A stretch of DNA of 64,000 nt, from assembly GCA_944323285.1 (NCBI GenBank), contig CALURV010000024.1, positions 215,483 through 279,482 of the forward strand. The letters run 5' to 3'. Source of the DNA: Candidatus Gastranaerophilales bacterium. Its GTDB lineage: Bacteria > Cyanobacteriota > Vampirovibrionia > Gastranaerophilales > Gastranaerophilaceae. Made by a program: the position numbers and the translations under genes. This document shows, one piece after another, positions 18,694-28,548 of the stretch. The notes beneath the pieces are model-generated. The model searched no databases, was not told where the DNA came from, and saw only the letters and a list, made by a program, of their open reading frames with translations. How positions within the stretch are numbered: position 1 is the first letter of the stretch; each line of letters begins with the position of its first letter.

Positions 18694-18763
18694 AAATTCC
18701 TCAATGAAACAAATTATATTAAAATACTTAAAAAATCAACATATTTTTTGATAAAATATACTT

Positions 18764-19408
18764 ATGATTAAAAATTTCAATAAAATAATAAAAAATATAA
18801 AAGAAATGAATCTTCCTCAAACTGATTTTGTAAAGTTTATGGAAAACATACAAGACCCTTTTATTGTTTTAATTGCTTGTATCTTATCATTAAGAACTAA
18901 CGATAAAACAACATACCCGGCAACAATGAGAATGCTAAAACTGGGTAAAACTCCCAAAGACTTTTTAAATGTAAAACTTGAAGATTTGGAAAAAGCAATA
19001 TATCCTGTGGGTTTTTACAAAAATAAGGCTAAACAAATTTTAGATATAGCCTATGAATTATACAATAATTATGATAGCAAAGTTCCAAAAGAAATTGATG
19101 AATTAATTAAATTTAAAGGTGTAGGAAGAAAAACCGCTAATTTAGTTCAATCTAAAGGATATAATCTTCCAAGCATTTGTGTAGATGTTCACGTACATAG
19201 AATCTCAAACAGATTAGGACTTGTATGCACAAAAGAACCGGAGGAAACAGAATTTGCACTCAAAGAAAATCTTCCTAAAAAATTTTGGTCTGAAATAAAT
19301 ACATTATTTGTAACTTTAGGACAAAATATATGTAAACCGACAAAACCTGACTGCAATAAATGTAATTTAAACAATTATTGCAAATTTTTTAAAGAAAATA
19401 ATATTTAA
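18764..19408 (+). CDS. nth: Endonuclease III (DNA glycosylase/AP lyase)
   Basis: A 214-residue base-excision repair enzyme that removes oxidised pyrimidines and cuts the abasic site. The helix-hairpin-helix KGVGRKTANLV contains the catalytic lysine (Lys123), and the catalytic aspartate is Asp141 in VDVHVHRISNRLGL. The C-terminal [4Fe-4S] cysteines are spaced C-x6-C-x2-C-x5-C (CKPTKPDCNKCNLNNYC). Length is standard. It is a single gene divergent from the EamA transporter. A possible -10 box (TAAAAT, 18752-18757) lies so close to the ATG that the mRNA could have almost no leader. Confidence 0.95.
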   Translation: MIKNFNKIIKNIKEMNLPQTDFVKFMENIQDPFIVLIACILSLRTNDKTTYPATMRMLKLGKTPKDFLNVKLEDLEKAIYPVGFYKNKAKQILDIAYELYNNYDSKVPKEIDELIKFKGVGRKTANLVQSKGYNLPSICVDVHVHRISNRLGLVCTKEPEETEFALKENLPKKFWSEINTLFVTLGQNICKPTKPDCNKCNLNNYCKFFKENNI

Positions 19409-19457
19409 TAATTTATCAACTTTACAGCTTTTCTTGAATTTTTTTTGGACAAAGAAC

Positions 19458-20765
19458 TTATTCTCTTGGCATACAACAGTTTTTATATTTCTTTCCACTA
19501 CCGCAAGGACATTTGTCGTTCCTGCCAACATTAGAATAATCTATACCGTCTTTTTTCTTACTTTCTTCTTTTGTTGATACTAAATTCATCATTTGTTCAA
19601 ATACTTTTGATGCATATAAAACACTTGCTGAAGAATATATCTTTTTCTCAACAGAGTCTGCTTTATAATAATTTAACAATTCATCCAATGAATAATTTGT
19701 TTCAAGTATTTTATTTGTTAACTCCATAAAAGATGGATATTTTTTTGCCATTTTTTTTATTATATTTGCAGGTACTTTATCATTTTCAAGAAAATTTTTT
19801 ATACAATCTTTATACCCTTGAATTGTTTTATAATCGTCTACTTCATAAATTTTACAAAAAGTTTGATAAAAAGGAAGCACAAATAACCCAAGTTCCTCAT
19901 CATAAATTATTCCTATATCATAAATTGATGAATGAGAAGAAAAACCTTCTAATGATTTTTCCATAAAATCTGAATAGGAATTTTTAAAATCAGAAACAGT
20001 AAAATACCTGTTTGTTTCAACCTGATGAATATTTTCTTCTATCACATTTTTATCAGGCATAATTCCTTCATCACAGTATACATTAAACAGATTAATTAAA
20101 TTATCAGCATATAAATTAGTTGTAATTACTTCATCACAACCAAAACACTCAAGAAATTTAGAACCAAAATCTCTTATAATTTTTTGTATTTGTTCTAATT
20201 TTTTAGGATTTTCTTCATACGCATCTTCAGGTTTTTCTATTATCTTTGCAATTGTATACTTATATACTTCATCTTTATTAATACTGGATAAGACATTTGA
20301 CACTTCTAATAAGTAATATTCTTCATGCATAGGAAATATTCTGCATAGAGCATACTGCCCTGGGGTAATTCCTCTAAAATTATTCATTTTAACAAGCGAT
20401 AATACTTTATAATTTTTTTCATTTACTAAATTATATAGTTCAAATCCATTACTTAAAACTCTTTTTACTTCAAAGACGGAAGAGAAAGACTTTGATAAAT
20501 AAGACAATATCTCTTTTTCTTCTTTTGAAATATCAGAATTATTATCTTCATATAATTCAATTATAGTTTTTCTTTTATCAGTAAGTCTTCTCTCAAAAAT
20601 ATAAGGAATAATCAATGCTTGCAGTCTTGTATTATCAGCATTCTTTGCAGATAAAGTTGCAAGATATTCATCAAAATCAGATTTAACTAGTTCATTAGAT
20701 ATAACAAAATTCATTAACTTTGTAATTGTATCTGATATTACCGCTAATTTTTCTATTACTGACAT
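19458..20765 (-). CDS. SEC-C motif protein of unknown function
   Basis: A 435-residue protein whose last about 25 residues are a SEC-C zinc-binding motif (GRNDKCPCGSGKKYKNCC), the type found at the C-terminus of SecA and in many unrelated proteins. The remaining approximately 400 residues are acidic and mostly helical, without a recognised domain. No signal peptide is seen, so it is probably cytosolic. It lies 3 nt after the PgeF-like gene on the same strand and is convergent with nth. The SEC-C tail suggests contact with ribosomes, SecB-like factors or nucleic acid, but this is only inference from the motif. Confidence 0.65.
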   Translation of the reverse strand: MSVIEKLAVISDTITKLMNFVISNELVKSDFDEYLATLSAKNADNTRLQALIIPYIFERRLTDKRKTIIELYEDNNSDISKEEKEILSYLSKSFSSVFEVKRVLSNGFELYNLVNEKNYKVLSLVKMNNFRGITPGQYALCRIFPMHEEYYLLEVSNVLSSINKDEVYKYTIAKIIEKPEDAYEENPKKLEQIQKIIRDFGSKFLECFGCDEVITTNLYADNLINLFNVYCDEGIMPDKNVIEENIHQVETNRYFTVSDFKNSYSDFMEKSLEGFSSHSSIYDIGIIYDEELGLFVLPFYQTFCKIYEVDDYKTIQGYKDCIKNFLENDKVPANIIKKMAKKYPSFMELTNKILETNYSLDELLNYYKADSVEKKIYSSASVLYASKVFEQMMNLVSTKEESKKKDGIDYSNVGRNDKCPCGSGKKYKNCCMPRE

Positions 20766-20768
20766 TTT

Positions 20769-21506
20769 TTATCCCCTTTTTATTTTTACTATGGCAGAAT
20801 GCCTTGCCGTTAATCCTTTTTCTTTCCTATATGAAAAAAATATATCAGACATACAACATGTGCAATAGTCACACATATCAATATTTTGTATACCCGCTTT
20901 TTTTAATTGATTTTTATTTAATAATTTTAAGTCTATAAAGTATTTGTCATTTTTTTCTATATATAATGTCTTATTTTTTTTATCAGATATTAATTTATCA
21001 AACACATCAAAATCGGTTTCAAAGCAACATTTTCCGATAGAAGGTCCAATTAAAGCTATAATATTTTTTGCATCAATATTAAAATTATTAATCATTTTTT
21101 TTGCAGTTAAAAAAGCAATGTATAAAGCTGTTCCGCGCCATCCGGCATGTACTACAGCACCAACATTATACTTAGGACTAAATAATATTATGGGAACACA
21201 ATCCGCAAAATTTAAAAGCATTATTGAATTTGGAATATTTGAAATTAAGGCATCTGTTTCGTCATAAAAGTATTTATTATTTTCAACAATTGAAACATTA
21301 GTACTATGAATTTGTTTTGCAGTATAAATTTCATTACAACCTGTTTTCTCAAGAAGTAACTTTCTATTATTTCCAGCTTCTTCATTTAAATCTTCTCTTT
21401 GGGCAGCAGTTAAAACAAACTCTCTTGTCGTAAAAAAACAATCAAAATCCTTTAATAAAGAAGACTTTAATATTTTTTTTCCATAAAAATCATCAAAATA
21501 AAACAT
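20769..21506 (-). CDS. pgeF: Peptidoglycan editing factor PgeF-like (laccase domain, YfiH family)
   Basis: A 245-residue protein of the YfiH/PgeF family. Conserved features: NFADCVPIILF, the zinc-site histidine in VVHAGWRGT, IGPSIGKCCFE, and the C-terminal FFSYRKEKGLTARHSA. Members have been described as polyphenol oxidases and as cytosolic enzymes that remove wrongly incorporated residues from peptidoglycan precursors. The neighbours include uracil phosphoribosyltransferase and Lgt. Its start abuts the upp stop (one-base overlap), so expression is likely coupled. Confidence 0.88.
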   Translation of the reverse strand: MFYFDDFYGKKILKSSLLKDFDCFFTTREFVLTAAQREDLNEEAGNNRKLLLEKTGCNEIYTAKQIHSTNVSIVENNKYFYDETDALISNIPNSIMLLNFADCVPIILFSPKYNVGAVVHAGWRGTALYIAFLTAKKMINNFNIDAKNIIALIGPSIGKCCFETDFDVFDKLISDKKNKTLYIEKNDKYFIDLKLLNKNQLKKAGIQNIDMCDYCTCCMSDIFFSYRKEKGLTARHSAIVKIKRG

Positions 21507-22168
21507 TAATTTTCAACCGTATTAAATATCCTATCTCCTGCATCGCCAAGTCCCGGTCTAATATAGCCATGTTTATTTAAACAGTTATCTATACTTGCCG
21601 TAATTATTTTTACATCAGGATAATATTTTTGAACATTATCAAGACCCTCCGGAGCACTAATCAAACTTACAAATCTTATATTTTTTTGAGGTACTTTCTT
21701 ATTAGCAAATAATTTTATAGATTCAATAGCAGAATTTCCTGTTGCTAGCATAGGATCAAGTATTAAGATAATTTTGCTTTCAGGGTTTTCAAATTCAACA
21801 GGTATTTTATTATAATACCAAACAGGTGTGAGCGTTTCTTCATCTCTGTACATTCCAATATGCCTTACAGTTGCAAAAGGCATAATTTCATTTGCAATAT
21901 CTGAAAAAATCAATCCAGCTCTTAATATTGGAGCTATTATTATTTCTTTATCAGCTTTTAACATTTTGGACTGACACTTTTCCAAAGGAGTTTCTATATT
22001 AACATCTTCTAACTCTAAATCTTCAGTTGCTTTATAAAAAAGCAAATAAGTAATTCTTCTTATTGCATTTCTAAAAACTTCAGCATTCGTAGCTTTATTT
22101 CTTATAATACTTAAATTATGACAACATAATGGATGGTTAACCACAAAAACATTATTATACTTATTCAT
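21506..22168 (-). CDS. upp: Uracil phosphoribosyltransferase
   Basis: About 220 residues from the ATG at 22168, chosen because the protein then begins MNKYNNVFVVNHPLCCHNLS like family members and has an AGAGGT site upstream; the longer open frame runs through the previous gene. The enzyme makes UMP from uracil and PRPP. Visible: APILRAGL, MYRDEETLTPVWYYNKIP, the PRPP loop DPMLATGNSAIES, and the uracil-binding GYIRPGLGDAGDR. It overlaps the MlaD-like gene by 8 nt. Confidence 0.92.
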   Translation of the reverse strand: MNKYNNVFVVNHPLCCHNLSIIRNKATNAEVFRNAIRRITYLLFYKATEDLELEDVNIETPLEKCQSKMLKADKEIIIAPILRAGLIFSDIANEIMPFATVRHIGMYRDEETLTPVWYYNKIPVEFENPESKIILILDPMLATGNSAIESIKLFANKKVPQKNIRFVSLISAPEGLDNVQKYYPDVKIITASIDNCLNKHGYIRPGLGDAGDRIFNTVEN

Positions 22169-22871
22169 TATCATTGACCTCTTTATAGTTTTCAACATCT
22201 TTAAATAAAACATTTCCTTCATTACTTTCATCAATTCTATTTTTTTCTTCTTGTTTTTGAATTGAATAATTTAGAGTAGCCTCTGTAAGCTTATAAATCA
22301 TAACAGATTGAGCAGTATTAATAACACTTGTTTGATTAGAAATCTCTTTAACTAAATTACTTTGCTTAAACCAACTTTTGTTATTAATTAAATCTGCAGA
22401 CTGAATAGTTCTACCAATACCTCCATATATATCAATCATAACATTAGCAACAAGTTCTTGCCCATCCCAAAAATCTTGAATACGATAAGACTCGACTGGT
22501 AAAATAATTTCTTGGTCTTCATTTGCTATCGATTTATTTGGAATTAACTCTAAAGAAGTTGAACCTCCTAACCCATAAAACTCTACGCTTGCAATAGCTT
22601 GTTTAGGCATATTCACATTATCTTTTGTAACTAAAAAAGAAACAAATACTTTATTATCAAATATTTTTACGTCTCTGACATATCCAATATTAATACCCAT
22701 TAAACGAACGGGGGAACCATTTACCAGTCCTCCTGCATCGTCAAAAAATAAATAATAACTATTTTGTACATTTTCTTTTATTGTAGTAGTATATACAAAA
22801 AAATAAAAAGCACTCCCTAAAATAATTAACCAAACAATAATCTCTATTAAATATAAATTTCTTATTTTCAT
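22161..22871 (-). CDS. MCE/MlaD-domain protein
   Basis: About 236 residues. One N-terminal membrane helix (YLIEIIVWLIILGSAFYFFVY) is followed by a single MCE domain (DDAGGLVNGSPVRLMGINIG through GLGGSTSLELIP) and a charged helical tail. In MlaD and cyanobacterial relatives, such proteins bind lipids and move phospholipids between the inner and outer membranes. No Mla ATPase or permease gene is nearby. The ATG at 22871 is chosen; an upstream TTG adds six residues. Probably in the same operon as lgt upstream and upp downstream. Confidence 0.82.
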   Translation of the reverse strand: MKIRNLYLIEIIVWLIILGSAFYFFVYTTTIKENVQNSYYLFFDDAGGLVNGSPVRLMGINIGYVRDVKIFDNKVFVSFLVTKDNVNMPKQAIASVEFYGLGGSTSLELIPNKSIANEDQEIILPVESYRIQDFWDGQELVANVMIDIYGGIGRTIQSADLINNKSWFKQSNLVKEISNQTSVINTAQSVMIYKLTEATLNYSIQKQEEKNRIDESNEGNVLFKDVENYKEVNDNE

Positions 22872-22925
22872 TACTATATTATAAAACAAATTATTTAATA
22901 CAAAAAAATATTTACAAAATAAGAA

Positions 22926-23711
22926 TTAATTTTTTTTTAAATTAACATATACCAAACCAAACAATGAAAAAATAACAAATATTAAGCTTGCAATATGAGC
23001 AAAATGAAAATTTGAAATATTTAAAACACTATCAAGCCTTATTGTTTCAATTACAATTCTTACTATAGAATATAAGAATAAATATGTAAAAAATATAACT
23101 CCATTTTTATCTTCAGATTTTTTATTAAGTATATAAAGCATAATTAATAATATTAAAAAATTTAATATTGATTCATATAAAAAGGCAGGATGAAAGAATT
23201 CATAATTTTTAAATTCCAAAGGTCGCATATTGTAAGGTATATAAAGTTTCCAAGGAAGATTACAAGGCAAACCAAAAGCTTCCGAATTAAAAAAATTACC
23301 CCATCTGCCTATTATTTGTCCTACAACAAGTCCAAAAGAAAATAAATCAGCATATTTTAAATAATCAAGTTTATATTTTTTTGCATAAAAATAAAAAGCA
23401 ATTATACCGCCAAGTATAGCACCATGTATTGAAATTCCTCCATTCCATATGCAAGGTATGAAAAATGGGTGATTTATAAAATACTTATAATCTAAAATTA
23501 CATAATATAATCTGGCAAAAAGAATACCAACTATTATTAATATAAATGAAATGTCAAAAATTTTTTCATTAGAAATATCTTTATAAAATTTATTTTTAAT
23601 TATGAGTATAGTAATAATTCCAATTAATATAGCTAAAGACATTACTATACCATACCAATAAACATCTATAGATAAAAAAGAAAAAGCAATATAACCTGGA
23701 GATTTAAACAT
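22926..23711 (-). CDS. lgt: Prolipoprotein diacylglyceryl transferase
   Basis: A 261-residue, seven-helix inner-membrane enzyme that transfers diacylglycerol from phosphatidylglycerol to the lipobox cysteine of prolipoproteins. The Lgt signature GRWGNFFNSEAFG is clear, with GIHGAILGGI before it and the HPAFLYES motif after it. Length is normal. It lies 5 nt after a TPR lipoprotein gene that would itself be an Lgt substrate. Confidence 0.95.
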   Translation of the reverse strand: MFKSPGYIAFSFLSIDVYWYGIVMSLAILIGIITILIIKNKFYKDISNEKIFDISFILIIVGILFARLYYVILDYKYFINHPFFIPCIWNGGISIHGAILGGIIAFYFYAKKYKLDYLKYADLFSFGLVVGQIIGRWGNFFNSEAFGLPCNLPWKLYIPYNMRPLEFKNYEFFHPAFLYESILNFLILLIMLYILNKKSEDKNGVIFFTYLFLYSIVRIVIETIRLDSVLNISNFHFAHIASLIFVIFSLFGLVYVNLKKN

Positions 23712-23716
23712 ATAAT

Positions 23717-24307
23717 CTATTCTTCTATAGAAATATCTTCACTTGCAGTACTTTCAACAGCAGTTGTGCTCTCAAGTTTCATTGTAAATTCTTTAATTTG
23801 AGAATTTAGTTCCTTAATTCTTTCATTTATTTGATCTGTTTCTTCTGCATTTATTTTTTTTACAAGATACTTATTATAAAGATCAATAACTTCACTTGCT
23901 TTGTTATTAAAATCAGTCATTTGTTCTGCTGTATAATTTACATTTTTATCAATTCCAATATTGCTGTCCTCAAGAAGTTTAAGAGCAAGAGCTTCCTTTG
24001 CAACAGCTAGTGAGTAAATTGCATCATAAAAATCGGGTTTTAATTCTAATACTTTATTCAATTCAATAACAGCTTCTTCGTATTTTTCAACATTATTATA
24101 TGCTATAGCTAAGTTATAATGAGTTTGATATATTTCATCGTCTAAATCTAAACTTGATTTTAAACGGCAGATAGCTGTTTCACTATCACCACTATCCATA
24201 TATTTAACTGCTTTATTATTAAGTTCTTGTACAGCCAGATTATTTATACATGCTGTTGTCATTACTGATACAAATAGTATTGTAAATAACAAAAGTATTT
24301 TTTTCAT
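23717..24307 (-). CDS. TPR lipoprotein
   Basis: A 196-residue lipoprotein. The signal peptide MKKILLLFTILFVSVMTTAC ends in a lipobox with Cys20. The mature part holds at least two TPR units (YQTHYNLAIAYNNVEKYEEA and YDAIYSLAVAKEAL), then a charged, Glu-rich helix. It is first in the minus-strand run that continues with lgt. Function unknown; an envelope assembly helper is plausible. Which membrane it sits in cannot be told with confidence. Confidence 0.82.
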   Translation of the reverse strand: MKKILLLFTILFVSVMTTACINNLAVQELNNKAVKYMDSGDSETAICRLKSSLDLDDEIYQTHYNLAIAYNNVEKYEEAVIELNKVLELKPDFYDAIYSLAVAKEALALKLLEDSNIGIDKNVNYTAEQMTDFNNKASEVIDLYNKYLVKKINAEETDQINERIKELNSQIKEFTMKLESTTAVESTASEDISIEE

Positions 24308-24353
24308 AATAATCCCCTATTTGTTTTTACACTATAAACTCAAAATGAAAATT

Positions 24354-24381
24354 TTGCAATATTTTTAAAATAGTATACAAT
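24354..24381 (+). promoter_or_regulatory. Putative sigma-70-type promoter for the zinc-finger/ruvX operon
   Basis: TTGCAA at 24354-24359 and TACAAT at 24376-24381 are separated by 16 bp and lie about 35 nt ahead of the first ATG, in a gap between divergent genes. The match is reasonable, but AT-rich DNA gives many chance -10 boxes. Confidence 0.4.
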
Positions 24382-24416
24382 ATTTGGAGGACAATTAGAA
24401 AAAAGAGATGAAGTAA

Positions 24417-24701
24417 ATGAACGATTCAGAAAAAATAGTATCATTAAAAAGTGCAAGACAAAAGCCAAAAGAAAAAGCTATTGAAACATCAAAAGAAGAA
24501 AAGAAAAACTCACCGGAGCCTGTCTATTGTAGTTTCTGTGGAAGACCAAATACACAAGTTGTTAAAATGGTACAAGGTCCAGGTGTTAATATTTGTTCAG
24601 AATGTACTATGATTGCTGTTCAATATCTTATTTTAGAAGATAAACTCCCTTCAAGCGAAGCTCAAAAAATTCTAGATATTTTCTGGAGTAAAATTAAGTA
24701 A
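24417..24701 (+). CDS. Stand-alone ClpX-type zinc-finger protein
   Basis: A 94-residue protein. After a charged N-terminus it carries the zf-C4 ClpX domain: Cys38 and Cys41 (YCSFCGRP) and Cys60 and Cys63 (NICSECTMIAVQYL). In ClpX this domain dimerises and binds substrates or adaptors ahead of the AAA+ motor; here the motor is absent. The stop overlaps the next start (TAATG), so it is coupled to the HEAT-like gene. It may act as an adaptor or a decoy for the ClpXP protease; this is inference. Confidence 0.75.
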   Translation: MNDSEKIVSLKSARQKPKEKAIETSKEEKKNSPEPVYCSFCGRPNTQVVKMVQGPGVNICSECTMIAVQYLILEDKLPSSEAQKILDIFWSKIK

Positions 24702-26338
24702 TGACTGAACTATCCAAACTTCAAATAAGAGCTAAAGTTTTATCTGTTATCTCTGAAATAAAAACATTAAATGAATTTAATGAAAACAATATAAAAATTT
24801 TTATTGAGGATTTAAAACAAATTGAAGACAGGCATTCTCTTTTTGATATATTTATAAAAGAATATATTAAAATGAATGAAAATGAATATATTTTCTCAAG
24901 TTGTATAATAAAAGATTTAGTTGACATAAATTACATACAAAAAAGGGTTTTTGAAATATTAAAATCTAATAATTATTCTGATGAATCTAAATACAAACTT
25001 GTACAATTATTAAGAATTGTCGGAAATGAGTTTGATTATAATACTCTCCCACAATATTTTGATAATCCAAAAGAAGTATTAGATACTGACACAAAGAAAT
25101 TACTTGAAAAAGCTGTATTTAATCCAGAAGCAATGCTTGATTTTTTAGATTTTGTATCTGCAGTTTCTGAAGATGACAGAAATGTTTTACTACAATCTTT
25201 AGAAATGGATTATGAAGGTGATTCGCTTGCCAATATTATATATCCTATTCTATACTCTCATTTTGATGATAAATTTAAATTAAATGTTATTGAGATATTA
25301 AGTAAATCTAAATCATCACTAGCCATTGCTCCATTTACTTATTTAATAAATACAAGTAAAAATGATGAAATATTATCAGCTTGTAATACAGGATTAAAAA
25401 AATTAAGAATTGCAGGTGCAAATGAAGAGAAAGCAAAAGAATATTTTAATAACATAGTAAAAAATTCTAAACCTGCTGAATTTTTTACAACAATTCCAGA
25501 CGGAAACGGGAATCAAGCTTTATTAATTTCAAGAATAAACAATAATAAAAACTTTTCACTTTCTGCTGTCGTGATAAATGATATCTATGGAGTTGTTGAT
25601 TGCTTTGGTTTTTTTGATATCTCTCAAAATGAAATTGCAAGAGTAATAAGTAAATTTTATCAATCAGAAGGTAAGTATAAAGTTTCACCTCAATATGTAA
25701 AAACAAGAATTGATAGTGCTATAGAACTAACAATAAAAAATAAAAGAACCTTCCCATATGAATTTATATGCTGGGATGTTCTTATTAAAGATATTTTGCC
25801 TTTTTCATATACTATTGATAAGTTTATAGAAAATAATATAGAAGAAATAACAACTACAAAAGATACAATATTATCTCTTCTTACTAAAGAATACACATTT
25901 AGGTGGTATATAAAACCTTCTGAAAATAAAGTTTTAGATGAAGTTATACAAAATCTATATGAGCAGAATGAAATAACAATAGAATATATAAACTCTGTTG
26001 TTAATAATAATATAAATCTTATTTTTGATGAAAATATAACAAAAATTTGGAAAGAAAGAATAAAGCAATGCATATATTTATTGTTTGAAAATGATAGGAA
26101 AGAAGATGCAAAGTTATTTTATACAATTTTAATGAAAGATGATAATTTTCAAACATTCAAATTTGTAATATTGCAAAGAAGTATATTTAATTCATTTATT
26201 GGAAAAAAAGAACTATCAAAAGAAAATATACTTACAACAAATATCTTTAGAAAAAAACAGATACAAAAGGAAAATTATGACACCAAAAAAATAGATAAAG
26301 TAATAACAATATTAAAAAAGAATTGGATTTATGAATAG
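24701..26338 (+). CDS. Unrecognised helical (HEAT-like) protein
   Basis: A 545-residue acidic, largely helical protein without a signal peptide. The middle region has repeated helical pairs of HEAT type (around FKLNVIEILSKSKSSLAIAP and LISACN-like segments near 210-235). No catalytic motif is visible. It starts in the stop of the zinc-finger gene, and its end overlaps ruvX by 8 nt, so it belongs to a four-gene operon (zinc finger, this gene, ruvX, DUF1292). A scaffold role is the most that can be inferred. Confidence 0.55.
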   Translation: MTELSKLQIRAKVLSVISEIKTLNEFNENNIKIFIEDLKQIEDRHSLFDIFIKEYIKMNENEYIFSSCIIKDLVDINYIQKRVFEILKSNNYSDESKYKLVQLLRIVGNEFDYNTLPQYFDNPKEVLDTDTKKLLEKAVFNPEAMLDFLDFVSAVSEDDRNVLLQSLEMDYEGDSLANIIYPILYSHFDDKFKLNVIEILSKSKSSLAIAPFTYLINTSKNDEILSACNTGLKKLRIAGANEEKAKEYFNNIVKNSKPAEFFTTIPDGNGNQALLISRINNNKNFSLSAVVINDIYGVVDCFGFFDISQNEIARVISKFYQSEGKYKVSPQYVKTRIDSAIELTIKNKRTFPYEFICWDVLIKDILPFSYTIDKFIENNIEEITTTKDTILSLLTKEYTFRWYIKPSENKVLDEVIQNLYEQNEITIEYINSVVNNNINLIFDENITKIWKERIKQCIYLLFENDRKEDAKLFYTILMKDDNFQTFKFVILQRSIFNSFIGKKELSKENILTTNIFRKKQIQKENYDTKKIDKVITILKKNWIYE

Positions 26339-26735
26339 AATACTGGGATTAGACATAGGAAAAAAAAGAATAGGAATAGCAATGAGTGATGCTATAGGTA
26401 TTATAGCACAGCCAGTAGAAACAATACCCAGAGAGCCGGAAAGTGAAGCAATTGCAAAAATCAAAAATATTTGCAAAAATAACAATGTAGAAATTATTGT
26501 AGCGGGACTTCCTAAACACATGAACAATACAATAGGAGAACAAGCCCAAGATTGTATAGCTTTTGCTGATAATTTCAAAGATGAATATAAAATTATTTTC
26601 GAAGATGAAAGATTAACCAGTAAACAAGCAGAATATATTTTAGCCCAAACAGGAAGAAAATATACAAAAGATAAAAAATTAGTAGATTTAAAAAGTGCCT
26701 GCATAATTTTACAACAGTATCTGGATAGAAAGTGA
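26331..26735 (+). CDS. ruvX: RuvX/YqgF, RNase H-like putative Holliday junction resolvase
   Basis: A 134-residue RNase H-fold protein. Family landmarks: LGLDIGKKRIGIAMSD at the N-terminus with its catalytic Asp, IIVAGLPKHMNNTIG, and the FEDERLTSKQAE segment with acidic residues; another acidic residue lies near the end (KLVDLKSACIILQ). Members take part in processing of 16S rRNA 5' ends and were first proposed as Holliday junction resolvases. It overlaps the upstream gene and lies 6 nt before the DUF1292 gene, an order often seen next to ruvX in other bacteria. Confidence 0.92.
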   Translation: MNRILGLDIGKKRIGIAMSDAIGIIAQPVETIPREPESEAIAKIKNICKNNNVEIIVAGLPKHMNNTIGEQAQDCIAFADNFKDEYKIIFEDERLTSKQAEYILAQTGRKYTKDKKLVDLKSACIILQQYLDRK

Positions 26736-26741
26736 GATAAT

Positions 26742-27014
26742 ATGACAACAGAAAATGAACAGCTGATAGAAACATTTGATGAAGAAGGAAATAAAGTTTC
26801 TTTTCAATTATTAGATATCGTAACTGTAGATGATATAGAATATGCTTTATTACTTCCAGAAGAAACTCAAACAGATGAATCCGATAAGGAAATACTTGTT
26901 ATGAGACTTAAAAAAGATGGTGATGACTTTTTGTTTGAAGTAATTGAAGATGATAATGAATTTAATAAAATTGCTCAATATATAGAAGAAATAGAAAATG
27001 AAATTGAAGAATAA
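26742..27014 (+). CDS. DUF1292 family protein
   Basis: A 90-residue, strongly acidic protein. It shows the DUF1292 pattern: an N-terminal FDEEGNKVSFQLLDIVTVDD, the YALLLPEE strand, and MRLKKDGDDFLFEVIEDDNE. In Firmicutes, members follow yqgF (ruvX), as here. Function unknown. It ends the operon just before a very strong terminator. Confidence 0.82.
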   Translation: MTTENEQLIETFDEEGNKVSFQLLDIVTVDDIEYALLLPEETQTDESDKEILVMRLKKDGDDFLFEVIEDDNEFNKIAQYIEEIENEIEE

Positions 27015-27026
27015 TTAGTATTTAAT

Positions 27027-27068
27027 AATAATAGAAAAAGCAGGTTTATACCTGCTTTTTCTATTATT
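27027..27068. terminator. Strong bidirectional terminator
   Basis: An 18-bp perfect stem (AATAATAGAAAAAGCAGG at 27027-27044 with its complement at 27051-27068) closes a 6-nt loop, with T-runs on both strands inside the arms. It serves the DUF1292 operon on the plus strand and gdhA on the minus strand. Confidence 0.85.
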
Positions 27069-27082
27069 ACAAAAATGGTGAA

Positions 27083-28486
<1,404 letters not shown>

Positions 28487-28548
28487 TCAAATTATAACAC
28501 AAATTTTATTTATAATTTTATTTGCTAATATATTCTTTATATTTTGTA

